A DNA stretch of 64,000 nucleotides, from positions 124,001 through 188,000 of the forward strand of contig CAJUSF010000013.1 of the NCBI GenBank assembly GCA_910588945.1. The letters run 5' to 3'. The notes beneath the pieces are model-generated. The model saw only the letters and a list, made by a program, of their open reading frames with translations. It had not been told where the DNA came from and searched no databases. How positions within the stretch are numbered: the first letter of the stretch is position 1; each line of letters starts with the position of its first letter. Source of the DNA: an uncultured Eggerthellaceae bacterium (GTDB taxonomy: Bacteria > Actinomycetota > Coriobacteriia > Coriobacteriales > Eggerthellaceae). The position numbers and the translations under genes were made by a program. Positions 1 through 7,281 of the stretch are shown here, in pieces.

Positions 1-418
1 ACGGATTGCCTGTACCGGCCGCTAGGATGACGACGCGACCCTTCTCAAGATGACGGATAGCGCGACGACGGATGTATGGCTCGCTCACTTCTTGCATATT
101 GATAGCGCTTTGCACCCTTGAAAAGATCCCATGTCGCTCAAAGGCATCCTGAAGCGCAAGAGCATTCATAACAGTCGCAAGCATTCCGATATAGTCGGCT
201 TGGGCGCGGTCCATGCCCTCAGCAGAACCCGCCAGACCACGGAAGATGTTACCGCCGCCAACGACGATAGCCAACTGCACACCGTCCTTCACGATCTCGG
301 CAATCTCTTCTGCAAGATCATCGACGACTTTAGGGTCGATACCATATCCCAGATCGCCCGCCAAAGCTTCACCGGATAATTTGAGTAGCACGCGGTCGTA
401 CGAGTAGCCTTCTGCCAT
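1..418 (-). CDS. pyrH: UMP kinase PyrH (N-terminal part; cut by window edge)
   Basis: UMP kinase phosphorylates UMP to UDP in pyrimidine nucleotide synthesis in the cytoplasm. Reading from the ATG at 418 gives about 139 residues: an N-terminal Lys-Leu-Ser-Gly-Glu nucleotide-binding motif, a GGGNIFRG glycine-rich loop near residue 55, then MNALALQDA, all typical of bacterial amino-acid-kinase-fold PyrH. The frame is open to position 1, so the C-terminal part is outside the window. A clear AGGAGG-type ribosome site precedes the ATG. A promoter candidate lies at 478-505. In many bacteria pyrH directly follows rpsB-tsf; here those two genes are about 61 kb away at the right end of the window. Confidence 0.95.
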   Translation of the reverse strand, partial: MAEGYSYDRVLLKLSGEALAGDLGYGIDPKVVDDLAEEIAEIVKDGVQLAIVVGGGNIFRGLAGSAEGMDRAQADYIGMLATVMNALALQDAFERHGIFSRVQSAINMQEVSEPYIRRRAIRHLEKGRVVILAAGTGNP

Positions 419-477
419 GAGCGATCCTCCTAAATTTGGATCCGCAAAACGATCCAACGCATCGATTCTATATTCAC

Positions 478-505
478 TGTATATCTTAACCTGAAATCAT
501 CTTAA
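478..505 (-). promoter_or_regulatory. Candidate sigma-70 promoter of pyrH
   Basis: On the minus strand a TTAAGA hexamer (505-500) and TATACA (483-478) are separated by 16 bases, about 60 bases upstream of the pyrH ATG. The GGTTAAGAT motif is present twice here. This is pattern evidence only. Confidence 0.4.
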
Positions 506-520
506 CCCGAACGCCGGCAC

Positions 521-578
521 AAAAAAAGACGAAACCCGGATAGCACCATATCAAAAGCGCTGTGCCGGGTTACGTCTT
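521..578 (-). terminator. Intrinsic terminator downstream of htrA
   Basis: The arms AAGACG and AACCCGG at 526-539 pair with CCGGGTT and CGTCTT at 565-578 with one mismatch, and a run of seven T on the minus strand (527-521) follows. It closes transcription from htrA before pyrH. A second perfect 11-bp hairpin lies between it and the htrA stop. Confidence 0.85.
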
Positions 579-616
579 CTCAATGAGAACAAAAGACCTC
601 ATCTGCCACTGCAAGG

Positions 617-650
617 GCTTCGGTGAGAGCACCTTCGCCCTCACCGAAGC
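617..650 (-). other. 11-bp hairpin just after the htrA stop codon
   Basis: GCTTCGGTGAG (617-627) and CTCACCGAAGC (640-650) form a perfect 11-bp inverted repeat with a 12-base loop, 8 bases past the htrA stop. No T-run follows, so it may protect the mRNA 3' end rather than terminate. Confidence 0.6.
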
Positions 651-658
651 TTATCGTC

Positions 659-2173
659 CTATCTTCCGAAAAGGTTTCCAAACGGATTCATCTGGCCATT
701 CTGGTTCTGCTGCTGTTGTTGTTGCTGTTGCTGCTGCTGTTGTTGTTGCTCCTCAGTCGTATTCGCCGCCTGAGCCAAAGTGACGGTGACCTCTTGATCT
801 TGTCCGTCGCGGTTGATCTTCACCGTAACGTTATCACCTGGATTCTTCGTGCGCACCTGAAGCATCAGATCGGATGCCGATGTGATGGCGGTGCCGTCAA
901 AAGATGTAATGACATCTCCGGCTTGGATCCCCGCTTCGGCTGCTGGGCTTCCCTCGATAACGCTTGACACCAGAGCGCCGGAGTTAACGCTTAGTCCATA
1001 GCGCTGCGCAACTTGATTGTCGACCGTTGACATGTTAACGCCAAGCTGTGCATGCGTAGGCTCTTCACCAGAGATCAAGCTTTGAGCAATATTGATCGCA
1101 TAGTTCACAGGGATAGCAAAACCCACACCTGCATAGTTTCCAGAGTATGACGTGATAAGAGTGTTGATACCGATCAGGTTACCGCCCGAATCCACGAGCG
1201 CACCGCCAGAGTTGCCTGGATTGATAGCTGCATCGGTTTGAATCAGATTCGGATAATAGACAGGGCTTCCACTGTTTCCGCTCATACCAAAAGGATCAGA
1301 ATAGGAAGAGTTGATGATCTGAGAACGGCTGGTCGCGGACACGATACCAGTAGATACGGACTGCTCAAGACCGAACGGGCTGCCGATGGCCATGACCCAC
1401 TCGCCAATGGTGATGTTGTCTGAATCGCCAATCGCGATAGGCGTGAATCCGCTGCCATCCACCTTGAGCACTGCAACATCGGAGCTCGAATCCCCTCCGA
1501 CAAGCTCGGCGGAATACTCCTGTCCGTCAATGGTAAGACGATAGCTGGTTCCGCCTTCAACCACATGATAGTTGGTGATCACATAGCCATCATCAGAGAT
1601 GACGATGCCTGAACCCACGCCGGACTGGACCTCGCCGCCGGACTGGTTCTGCGTTCCGCCATACAAATAGTCATAGATCGAATTGCCCGATGTCGACCCA
1701 GCGTTCGCATAAACATCGATCGACACTACAGAGGGAAGACACTTATCCGCAACGGACTCCGCAAGCGTGGCATCTTCTTTCACGGACTCGACGCTACCGT
1801 TTTGCTGAGCACCGAGAGAAACGCTCGAACCTGAGCCTTTCTGGAACAAGCCGAAAGCACTCATCACGCCAAAAGCCAAAAGGCACGCCAGAAGAGCGCC
1901 TGCAAATGCGATAAGGAAGGTCTTAGCGGACGATCCCCCGTGCTTCTTCTCAGCATGCTGAGGATTAGCTGCCACCTGCTGAGCAGCACCTGATGCCCCC
2001 GCAGCAACATGGGCTGCATTCGGTATCTGCACAGGTTCAACATGAGGCGCTGTGTAGGCAGCCTGCTGGGGCTGCGTAGGCTGCGCACCGTATGCTGCAT
2101 GGTAGCTGTTGGCCCCACTCTCCGCGGAACCCTGATCCAAAGGTGTCTGGTTGTAAGGATTCTGTTCGTTCAT
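659..2173 (-). CDS. HtrA/DegP-family membrane-anchored serine protease with PDZ domain
   Basis: S1C trypsin-like protease, probably an extracytoplasmic quality-control enzyme. The 504-residue product has a proline/glutamine/alanine-rich cytoplasmic N-terminus, one membrane segment near residues 85-108, a trypsin-like domain with catalytic His (ITNYHVVEGG), Asp (SSSDVAVLKVD) and Ser (NPGNSGGAL), then one PDZ domain (about residues 375-465). It ends in a run of 14 glutamines and an Asn/Gly-rich tail. I chose the ATG at 2173 because AGGACC lies just upstream; an in-frame start at 2200 adds nine residues without such a site. One transmembrane anchor plus one PDZ is the common actinobacterial architecture. 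The polyglutamine tail is unusual. Confidence 0.93.
   Translation of the reverse strand: MNEQNPYNQTPLDQGSAESGANSYHAAYGAQPTQPQQAAYTAPHVEPVQIPNAAHVAAGASGAAQQVAANPQHAEKKHGGSSAKTFLIAFAGALLACLLAFGVMSAFGLFQKGSGSSVSLGAQQNGSVESVKEDATLAESVADKCLPSVVSIDVYANAGSTSGNSIYDYLYGGTQNQSGGEVQSGVGSGIVISDDGYVITNYHVVEGGTSYRLTIDGQEYSAELVGGDSSSDVAVLKVDGSGFTPIAIGDSDNITIGEWVMAIGSPFGLEQSVSTGIVSATSRSQIINSSYSDPFGMSGNSGSPVYYPNLIQTDAAINPGNSGGALVDSGGNLIGINTLITSYSGNYAGVGFAIPVNYAINIAQSLISGEEPTHAQLGVNMSTVDNQVAQRYGLSVNSGALVSSVIEGSPAAEAGIQAGDVITSFDGTAITSASDLMLQVRTKNPGDNVTVKINRDGQDQEVTVTLAQAANTTEEQQQQQQQQQQQQQQNQNGQMNPFGNLFGR
707..748 (-). repeat. CAA/CAG microsatellite encoding Gln14 in HtrA
   Basis: Fourteen consecutive glutamine codons (seven CAA, seven CAG, mixed) lie near the 3' end of the htrA gene. 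A triplet repeat of this kind could change length by slippage without shifting the frame. Confidence 0.95.
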
Positions 2174-2268
2174 AAAAGGTCCTATCTCTAAGTCCAACAT
2201 GAGCGAACTGTATCATCGAAACATCCGATCCTTAGACATGAAAATCGGATTGTCACCGTTAGTTCAAC

Positions 2269-2288
2269 AAAATACACCAAACGGTGTA
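2269..2288 (-). terminator. Weak terminator after the ABC transporter operon
   Basis: TACACC and GGTGTA form a 6-bp stem with a 4-base loop (2273-2288), followed on the minus strand by four T. It is the only terminator-like structure between the ATPase gene and htrA. Confidence 0.45.
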
Positions 2289-2312
2289 CTACCTGTAGTT
2301 TATAGAGCTCGT

Positions 2313-3176
2313 CTACGCGCTAGCGACAGAATAATTCGCAAGGAATTCACGGGTGCGTTCATGCTGCGGATCGTTGATCACATCTATCGCACGCCCGCTC
2401 TCAACGACAGAGCCTCCATCCATGAAGATAAGATGATCGGCCACATCGCGCGCGAAGCTCATCTCATGTGTGACGATCACCATCGTCATCTTCTCTTTGG
2501 CAAGATCGCGAATGACGCGCAACACCTCACGAGTAAGCTCTGGATCAAGTGCGCTCGTCGGCTCGTCGAAATACAGCACATCGGGACGCATCGCAAGCGA
2601 ACGCGCGATCGCAACACGCTGCTGCTGGCCTCCGGAAAGCTCGCATGGCACCATATCCTCTTTGCCCTCAAGTCCCATCTTCTTTAAGATGGCGCGTCCG
2701 CGCTCATCGGCCTCGGACTTCGAAACCTTCAAAACGCTCACCAGAGGATCGCTGACATTTTTGAGCACTGTATAGTGCGGAAAAAGATTGAAATTCTGAA
2801 ACACCAGTCCGAAACGCTGCTTGGCCTGTTTGATCACGCCTGAATCCCCATAGACCGCCTTGCCGTTTGCGCCCGAACTTATTACCTTGAGATCCCCATA
2901 TGAAAGCTCGCCCGCATCAAGCGTCTCAAGAAGGGTCAGGCAGCGAAGCAACGTCGATTTGCCTCCGCCCGATGGTCCGATAATAGCAAGAACATCGCCC
3001 TTATCAACGTGAAGCGAGATGTCCTTCAACACCATGTTATCCCCGAAGCTCTTGCGCGCGCCTACAAGCGACACCACATGATCGCAGGATTGCGCACTCC
3101 CCTCGGTCACATCAGGGGTCGCCATCGACTCTGTGACATCAGCCATCGAATCGCTCACTTTCATCTTCAAGACCAT
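2313..3176 (-). CDS. Polar amino-acid ABC transporter, ATP-binding subunit
   Basis: ATPase of a polar amino-acid uptake system (GlnQ/HisP family). The 287-residue product has Walker A GPSGGGKST (about residue 70), a Q-loop in LVFQNFNLFPH, signature LSGGQQQR, Walker B VLYFDEPTSALD and the switch histidine in VIVTHEM. About 30 N-terminal residues before VVSLVGARKSFG are not family-conserved. The ATG at 3176 shares one base with the permease stop (TGATG), indicating translational coupling; internal ATGs are possible starts. It works with the permease and lipoprotein genes upstream; the substrate cannot be told from the ATPase. Confidence 0.95.
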   Translation of the reverse strand: MVLKMKVSDSMADVTESMATPDVTEGSAQSCDHVVSLVGARKSFGDNMVLKDISLHVDKGDVLAIIGPSGGGKSTLLRCLTLLETLDAGELSYGDLKVISSGANGKAVYGDSGVIKQAKQRFGLVFQNFNLFPHYTVLKNVSDPLVSVLKVSKSEADERGRAILKKMGLEGKEDMVPCELSGGQQQRVAIARSLAMRPDVLYFDEPTSALDPELTREVLRVIRDLAKEKMTMVIVTHEMSFARDVADHLIFMDGGSVVESGRAIDVINDPQHERTREFLANYSVASA

Positions 3177-3829
3177 CAGTTGTGATAATAATCGAGCTTC
3201 TTCTCAACCTTGTTCAAAACAAACTCGATAACAAGGCACACGACCCAATAGATCAGTGCCGCCAAAGCATAGGGAACCATGGATACCTCGCGCGCCGCAA
3301 GCGCCTTTGCCTGCGAAAACATCTCTGCAATGCCGAGCACAAATGCAAGCGATGTGTCCTTCACAAGCGTTATGATCTCATTTCCCATGGCAGGAAGGAT
3401 GCGCTTGATGACCTGCGGAAGTATTATCTTCATGAAGGTCTGAACCCTAGTGTAGCCAAGCACGCTTGCAGCTTCGTACTGCCCTTTTGGGATGGACTGA
3501 ATCCCGGAGCGGTATATCTCGCCGAAATAGGCGGCGTAGTTCAAGATGAAGCCGATATCGCAAGCCCAGAACTTCCAATCGACGCCCATGTTCAGACCGA
3601 AAAGATAGTACGGACCAAACATTATCGCCATTAGCTGAAGCATAAGAGGCGTGCCACGAAGGATGGAGATGTAGAATTTCGCGATGGTCGAGACGACCTT
3701 GAAGCGGCTCATCCTGCAAAGCGCCACGACGACACCTAATGGCAGCGCGCCTATAAGCGTTACAAAGAATATCTGAGTGGTCAGCATCAAGCCATCCATC
3801 AGCAGACCAAGCATTACTCCAAATTCCAT
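3176..3829 (-). CDS. Polar amino-acid ABC transporter, permease subunit
   Basis: Integral membrane permease of the His/Glu/Gln/Arg family (217 residues, usual length). Hydrophobic segments are spread along the chain, and the EAA-type loop that docks the ATPase is seen as YEAASVLGYTRVQTFMKIILP (about residues 130-150). Only one permease gene is present, so the channel is probably a homodimer. The start at 3829 is set by GGAGG seven bases upstream. Immediately above that ribosome site stands a 14-bp AT-only hairpin, and above it a large structured RNA, so translation of this gene may be controlled separately from the binding-protein gene. Confidence 0.93.
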   Translation of the reverse strand: MEFGVMLGLLMDGLMLTTQIFFVTLIGALPLGVVVALCRMSRFKVVSTIAKFYISILRGTPLMLQLMAIMFGPYYLFGLNMGVDWKFWACDIGFILNYAAYFGEIYRSGIQSIPKGQYEAASVLGYTRVQTFMKIILPQVIKRILPAMGNEIITLVKDTSLAFVLGIAEMFSQAKALAAREVSMVPYALAALIYWVVCLVIEFVLNKVEKKLDYYHN

Positions 3830-3838
3830 CTTGCCTCC

Positions 3839-3869
3839 AATAATTTTTTAATCATATTAAAAAATTATT
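3839..3869 (-). promoter_or_regulatory. Perfect 14-bp AT-only palindrome abutting the permease ribosome site
   Basis: AATAATTTTTTAAT (3839-3852) and ATTAAAAAATTATT (3856-3869) are perfect inverted repeats with a 3-base loop. The structure ends 1-2 bases before the GGAGG of the permease gene. It has no GC clamp, so it is not a normal intrinsic terminator. It could be an operator or an RNA element affecting ribosome access. Confidence 0.6.
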
Positions 3870-3879
3870 CTGACGTTGC

Positions 3880-4113
3880 GCGGCACCCCAGCGGTTCATC
3901 TTTACCCTGCTAAACCTCCTCGTGTACCCGAGTACACGTCGTCGGTTTTTCGGGCGAATCTGAACCACCGGAGCACCGCTCACTACCTCTACGGCTACCT
4001 AAGTCATTTCTTTGTTAAAGATCTTTACTTAGCATCCCTATGGCTACCTGAATCGTATCTTATTAAAAAGCCACGGCGTCAGGTGTCTTTGATCCATTCA
4101 GATCAAGGACAGA
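3880..4113 (-). promoter_or_regulatory. Candidate structured RNA between binding-protein and permease genes
   Basis: Read on the transcribed minus strand, 3979-3961 pairs with 3898-3880 as an uninterrupted 19-bp stem (14 Watson-Crick, 5 G.U). Inside are GCCC/GGGU, AAACC/GGUUU and a 7-bp hairpin with a UCGG loop (3938-3921). The G.U pairs become A.C mismatches on the plus strand, so the structure is specific to the operon's sense RNA. Upstream are CTAAGT/ACTTAG and two diverged 17-base copies around GGCTACCT (3989-4005 and 4038-4054). No known riboswitch class was recognised. The helices are seen directly; the role is inferred. Confidence 0.6.
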
Positions 4114-4962
4114 TTAGACCAAGATCCAGTTGTTGTAATCCAGACCATACTGAGCGTACTTCTCGCAGATCTCCTTGATAGTGCCATCGTTGTACATCTC
4201 TACGAGAGTATCGTTAACGAGCTTAGCAAGGGCGTCATCGCCTTTCTTGAAGCCGACCGCATAGTGCTCAGAGCTGAGCGGCTCGCTGAGCTGCACATAG
4301 AGATCCGGGTTCGCAGCCATCTGATATGCAGCGATCGAAAGATCGCAGGCAACAGCATCAACCGTGCCGCTTTGAAGGTTCATGAATGCGTTGTTGTAAT
4401 CCGCGATGGTGTCAAGACGACCGAAGGTCTGAGCGAGATCAGCCTGATCGCCCTCGAGCACATCAAGCGCAGCAGAATCGATCTGGGTGATAACAACCTT
4501 GCCTGCAAGATCCTCTGCACTGGTGATACCAGAGTCAGCCTTCACAACGATGACCTGCTCATTGAGCATGTACGGATCGCTGAAGGTGTAGTCATCCTCG
4601 CGGCCTTCCATGGTGAAACCGTTCCAAATACAGTTGATGTCACCTTGGTTGAGCAGCGCGTCTTTTGCATCCCAATCGATGGCCATTTTCTCAAGCTGCA
4701 TATCGTTGCGATCCGCGACCTCCTGAGCAAGGTCGAGGTCGAATCCCGTATACTCGCCGTCCTCACCGATGAATCCATACGGCGGATAGCTGTTGTCAAA
4801 TCCTACAACCAAGGTGTCCGGCAACGCAGACTGGGCATCAGATGATGCGCTTGAGCTCGATGCATTCGATGAGCCAGCGTTTGATGAGCAGCCGGTGACG
4901 AGCAGCGCGCTCATAGCGAGCGCAGCAACAGCGGCACCCACAGCGATGAACTTCTTTTTCAT
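4114..4962 (-). CDS. Amino-acid ABC transporter substrate-binding lipoprotein
   Basis: Extracytoplasmic binding protein of family 3 (SBP_bac_3), 282 residues. It has a lipoprotein signal with lipobox LVTGC (Cys near residue 25), a Ser/Ala/Asn-rich linker, then the mature domain beginning LVVGFDNSYPPYGF and containing the EYTGFDLDLAQEVADR stretch typical of polar amino-acid binders. The start ATG at 4962 has GGAGGGAATCTA upstream. It is the first gene of the transporter operon, followed after 284 bases of structured leader by the permease. Family and location suggest uptake of an amino acid such as glutamine, glutamate, cystine or arginine; the exact ligand is not visible. Confidence 0.94.
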   Translation of the reverse strand: MKKKFIAVGAAVAALAMSALLVTGCSSNAGSSNASSSSASSDAQSALPDTLVVGFDNSYPPYGFIGEDGEYTGFDLDLAQEVADRNDMQLEKMAIDWDAKDALLNQGDINCIWNGFTMEGREDDYTFSDPYMLNEQVIVVKADSGITSAEDLAGKVVITQIDSAALDVLEGDQADLAQTFGRLDTIADYNNAFMNLQSGTVDAVACDLSIAAYQMAANPDLYVQLSEPLSSEHYAVGFKKGDDALAKLVNDTLVEMYNDGTIKEICEKYAQYGLDYNNWILV

Positions 4963-5049
4963 TAGATTCCCTCCGATAATCTTTGAGATAATACATCTTC
5001 ATTTCGCTTTATCACTCTACTCTAATAAAGTGACGAAAAGAGTATAACA

Positions 5050-5084
5050 CGACCTGATGCTAGAGGCCTCAAAGCATCAGGTCG
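5050..5084 (-). terminator. 11-bp hairpin after the activase gene (probable terminator)
   Basis: CGACCTGATGC (5050-5060) and GCATCAGGTCG (5074-5084) form a perfect 11-bp stem with a 13-base loop between the activase gene and the binding-protein gene. The following minus-strand bases (TGTTATACTC) are only weakly T-rich, so termination may be partial. The TTATACT there could also be a promoter -10 for the transporter. Confidence 0.5.
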
Positions 5085-5107
5085 AAATTCAACTTAAGGT
5101 TGAAAGC

Positions 5108-6088
5108 TTAAACGGACAGGCTTCCTCGCTCGCATCGATTCCCCCACGAATCGATGATCTTGCCATCGCGATAAACACAGATGATCTCGCAGTGGTTCGC
5201 GCATTTCCCGCATTCCACCTCGCGCGTGTTGAACTCGAAATCGGCAACAGCCTGAAAATCGAAGCTGCCGCTTGCAAAAGCACCTTCCTTCGCGCTGGCA
5301 TCAGGACCCGCATCCGCGGCGAGCAAAGCCGCACCGTAGGCACCCATCAGATGCCCATCCGGATCCACCAGCACATCCATTCCAAGCAGACGCTCGAAAG
5401 CATCCACAACCCCGACGTTCTTAGAAACGCCGCCTTGGAACACCACAGGCGCAATGACCTTTTTACCCTTGCCGACATTGTTGAGATAGTTCGATGCCAC
5501 CGCCTTGCAAAGGCCCGCTATGATGTCCTCTCGCCTGTATCCGACTTGGATCTTGTGAACCAGATCGGACTCCGCGAACACCGTGCATCTTGCTGCAATG
5601 TTGGCAGGCTTTTTCGAAGTGAGCGCAATCTCGCCGAACTCCTCGACCTCAACCCCTAGTCTTTTCGCCTGCGAAGAAAGAAAGCTTCCCGTGCCCGCAG
5701 CGCAAAGCGTATTCATAGCGTAGTCGATCGCTATCCCGTCCTCCACGCAGATGATCTTTGAATCCTGTCCGCCGATTTCAAGTATAGTGCGCACCTCAGG
5801 ATGGAGATATGTGGTTCCAACAGCATGCGTTGTAATCTCGTTTTTCACCACACCAGCACCAAGCATCGATCCGACCAATCTGCGTGCACTGCCTGTGGTT
5901 CCAGCGCCGCGTACAGCAACATCTCCATCAAGTTGCTCAGAAAGCTCGCGCGCTACCTTCTTCGAAGCGATGACCGGATCGCCCTCGGTCCAAAGATACG
6001 ATCTCGCAAGGATGTTACCATCCGTATCGATGACGACTCCCTTCGTGGATATGGAGCCGATGTCTATTCCCAAATATGCGTCTTTCAC
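5108..6088 (-). CDS. 2-hydroxyacyl-CoA dehydratase-type activase (BcrAD/BadFG ATPase)
   Basis: ASKHA-fold ATPase related to HgdC/archerase, which uses a [4Fe-4S] cluster and ATP to push a low-potential electron onto a partner Fe-S protein. The 326 residues start with the phosphate-binding LGIDIGSISTKG; cluster cysteines of the family are present in LCAAGTGSF (about residue 128) and ARCTVFAESD (about 167). An extra C-terminal part carries further cysteines (ECGKCANHC and NRCERG), beyond the roughly 260 residues of classical HgdC. Its ATG overlaps the stop of the preceding gene by four bases (ATGA). Last of a three-gene unit; physiological substrate unknown. Confidence 0.88.
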   Translation of the reverse strand: MKDAYLGIDIGSISTKGVVIDTDGNILARSYLWTEGDPVIASKKVARELSEQLDGDVAVRGAGTTGSARRLVGSMLGAGVVKNEITTHAVGTTYLHPEVRTILEIGGQDSKIICVEDGIAIDYAMNTLCAAGTGSFLSSQAKRLGVEVEEFGEIALTSKKPANIAARCTVFAESDLVHKIQVGYRREDIIAGLCKAVASNYLNNVGKGKKVIAPVVFQGGVSKNVGVVDAFERLLGMDVLVDPDGHLMGAYGAALLAADAGPDASAKEGAFASGSFDFQAVADFEFNTREVECGKCANHCEIICVYRDGKIIDSWGNRCERGSLSV

Positions 6089-7281
6089 TTGCGTATCTTC
6101 TCCTTCTTCATAGCGAGCATGTCATAGAACGCCTCGAGCCTGGTCATAAGGCCTGTATCCGATGTTTCAGTGTCATAGGTCAGATACAAGATCGGCACAC
6201 GGGCGTCCTCACCGATTCGGCGAAGCGTCGGGATGCAATCGATCTCAGGTGTACAGCCTGCGCACTTCGCATGGATGATTCCGTCAAACCCCGCATCAAC
6301 GTATTTTTTCGCTGCTGCGATCGTGATTGTCGAGGTGGGGCCCATGTCGTAGCGAACATAATCGCTGACACCACGCCGTAGATTCGGCTCGTTGTAGTGC
6401 GTGTATCGGTTGGAGAAGTTGATCATCCTGTGCACTTCGACGCCCATGTCGATCAGCTTCTCATCTAGATCCAAATTGGAATCCCCGTCGATCGCCGTAT
6501 ATATCTCGCCAACGATGCCGATACGGATCGGATCTTTCGGCCTGTTAGACTCGATCGCACGCATGCGCTCCATCCCGCGCGAGTACGCCTCGTCGATATC
6601 GTGCTTTGTCTCGCACGCACGCATATCATCCATAAGAGCATCCCATGCGGCCCTGAATTCACCGCGCTTCACCTCGAAGGCAGCATTGGCCATATAGAAA
6701 TCACGCGCTTGGTCGAGCTTTGTCAACATATGCCCGCACGCGAGCAACTGCTTCACGCCGTGAGCGATTCCGATATCGGGATTCACCGTCTTGAGAACTT
6801 CTTTGCCCCAGCCGAAATAACCTTGCTCGATGCCGTGAGAGAAGTTGAGCATCGTAAAGTTATAGCCCATATCGCGCAGTATCGATTCCTGCGCCTCGCC
6901 GTAATAGCCAAGCCTGCAAGGACCTCCGACCTGAACAAGGATATCCGCACCGAGCTCAAGCGCTTCTATCCAATCACCCATCATGTGCTTGAACGGAGTG
7001 CATACATCATCTGCAGAATTCTGGATACCAAGCTCCATCGTGCGCTTTGTCGAAGGCGGCAGCGCCAGATACTCGCAGTCAAGCACCTGTTCCACGAAGA
7101 ACTTGAAAGCCGGATCGTAGTAGGCATACCGGAAAACCGACACCCGATGTGTTTTGTGTCGATCGCGTTTGAATTTCTTGAGAAGAGCAGGACCAGGAAT
7201 ATGATGACGCTTCGAGCTGCGCTCGAATACCACCTTAGAGCGGATCTGCTCGCTTGTTATATCGTTTACATCATCTTGCAT
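6085..7281 (-). CDS. 2-hydroxyacyl-CoA dehydratase D-subunit-like (HgdB-type) protein
   Basis: The 398-residue product resembles the catalytic-type subunits that bind Fe-S clusters in the dehydratase/double-cubane-cluster superfamily. Possible cluster ligands are the cysteines in DDVCTPFKHM, VGGPCRLGYYG and HAKCAGCTPEIDC. No acyl-CoA substrate residues can be assigned. The start at 7281 is fixed by AGGAGG eight bases upstream; a longer frame (from 7368) would run 97 bases into the previous gene. It overlaps both neighbours by a few bases, so the three proteins are probably made in fixed ratio and act together with the activase. Confidence 0.85.
   Translation of the reverse strand: MQDDVNDITSEQIRSKVVFERSSKRHHIPGPALLKKFKRDRHKTHRVSVFRYAYYDPAFKFFVEQVLDCEYLALPPSTKRTMELGIQNSADDVCTPFKHMMGDWIEALELGADILVQVGGPCRLGYYGEAQESILRDMGYNFTMLNFSHGIEQGYFGWGKEVLKTVNPDIGIAHGVKQLLACGHMLTKLDQARDFYMANAAFEVKRGEFRAAWDALMDDMRACETKHDIDEAYSRGMERMRAIESNRPKDPIRIGIVGEIYTAIDGDSNLDLDEKLIDMGVEVHRMINFSNRYTHYNEPNLRRGVSDYVRYDMGPTSTITIAAAKKYVDAGFDGIIHAKCAGCTPEIDCIPTLRRIGEDARVPILYLTYDTETSDTGLMTRLEAFYDMLAMKKEKIRK

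Noticed and set aside
623..967. Plus-strand open frame with a run of leucines
   Set aside because: It is the antisense shadow of the CAA/CAG tract of the htrA gene (CTG/TTG codons); no ribosome site and no independent protein features.
3839..3869. Palindrome read as intrinsic terminator
   Set aside because: No GC stem and no independent T-run after the arm; it lies directly before a ribosome site within an operon.
3870..3900. T-box-like word GGGGTGCCGCG on the minus strand
   Set aside because: It resembles the AGGGTGGTACCGCG motif loosely, but lacks the invariant TGGNACC order and is fully paired in the 19-bp stem, so it does not behave as a T-box.
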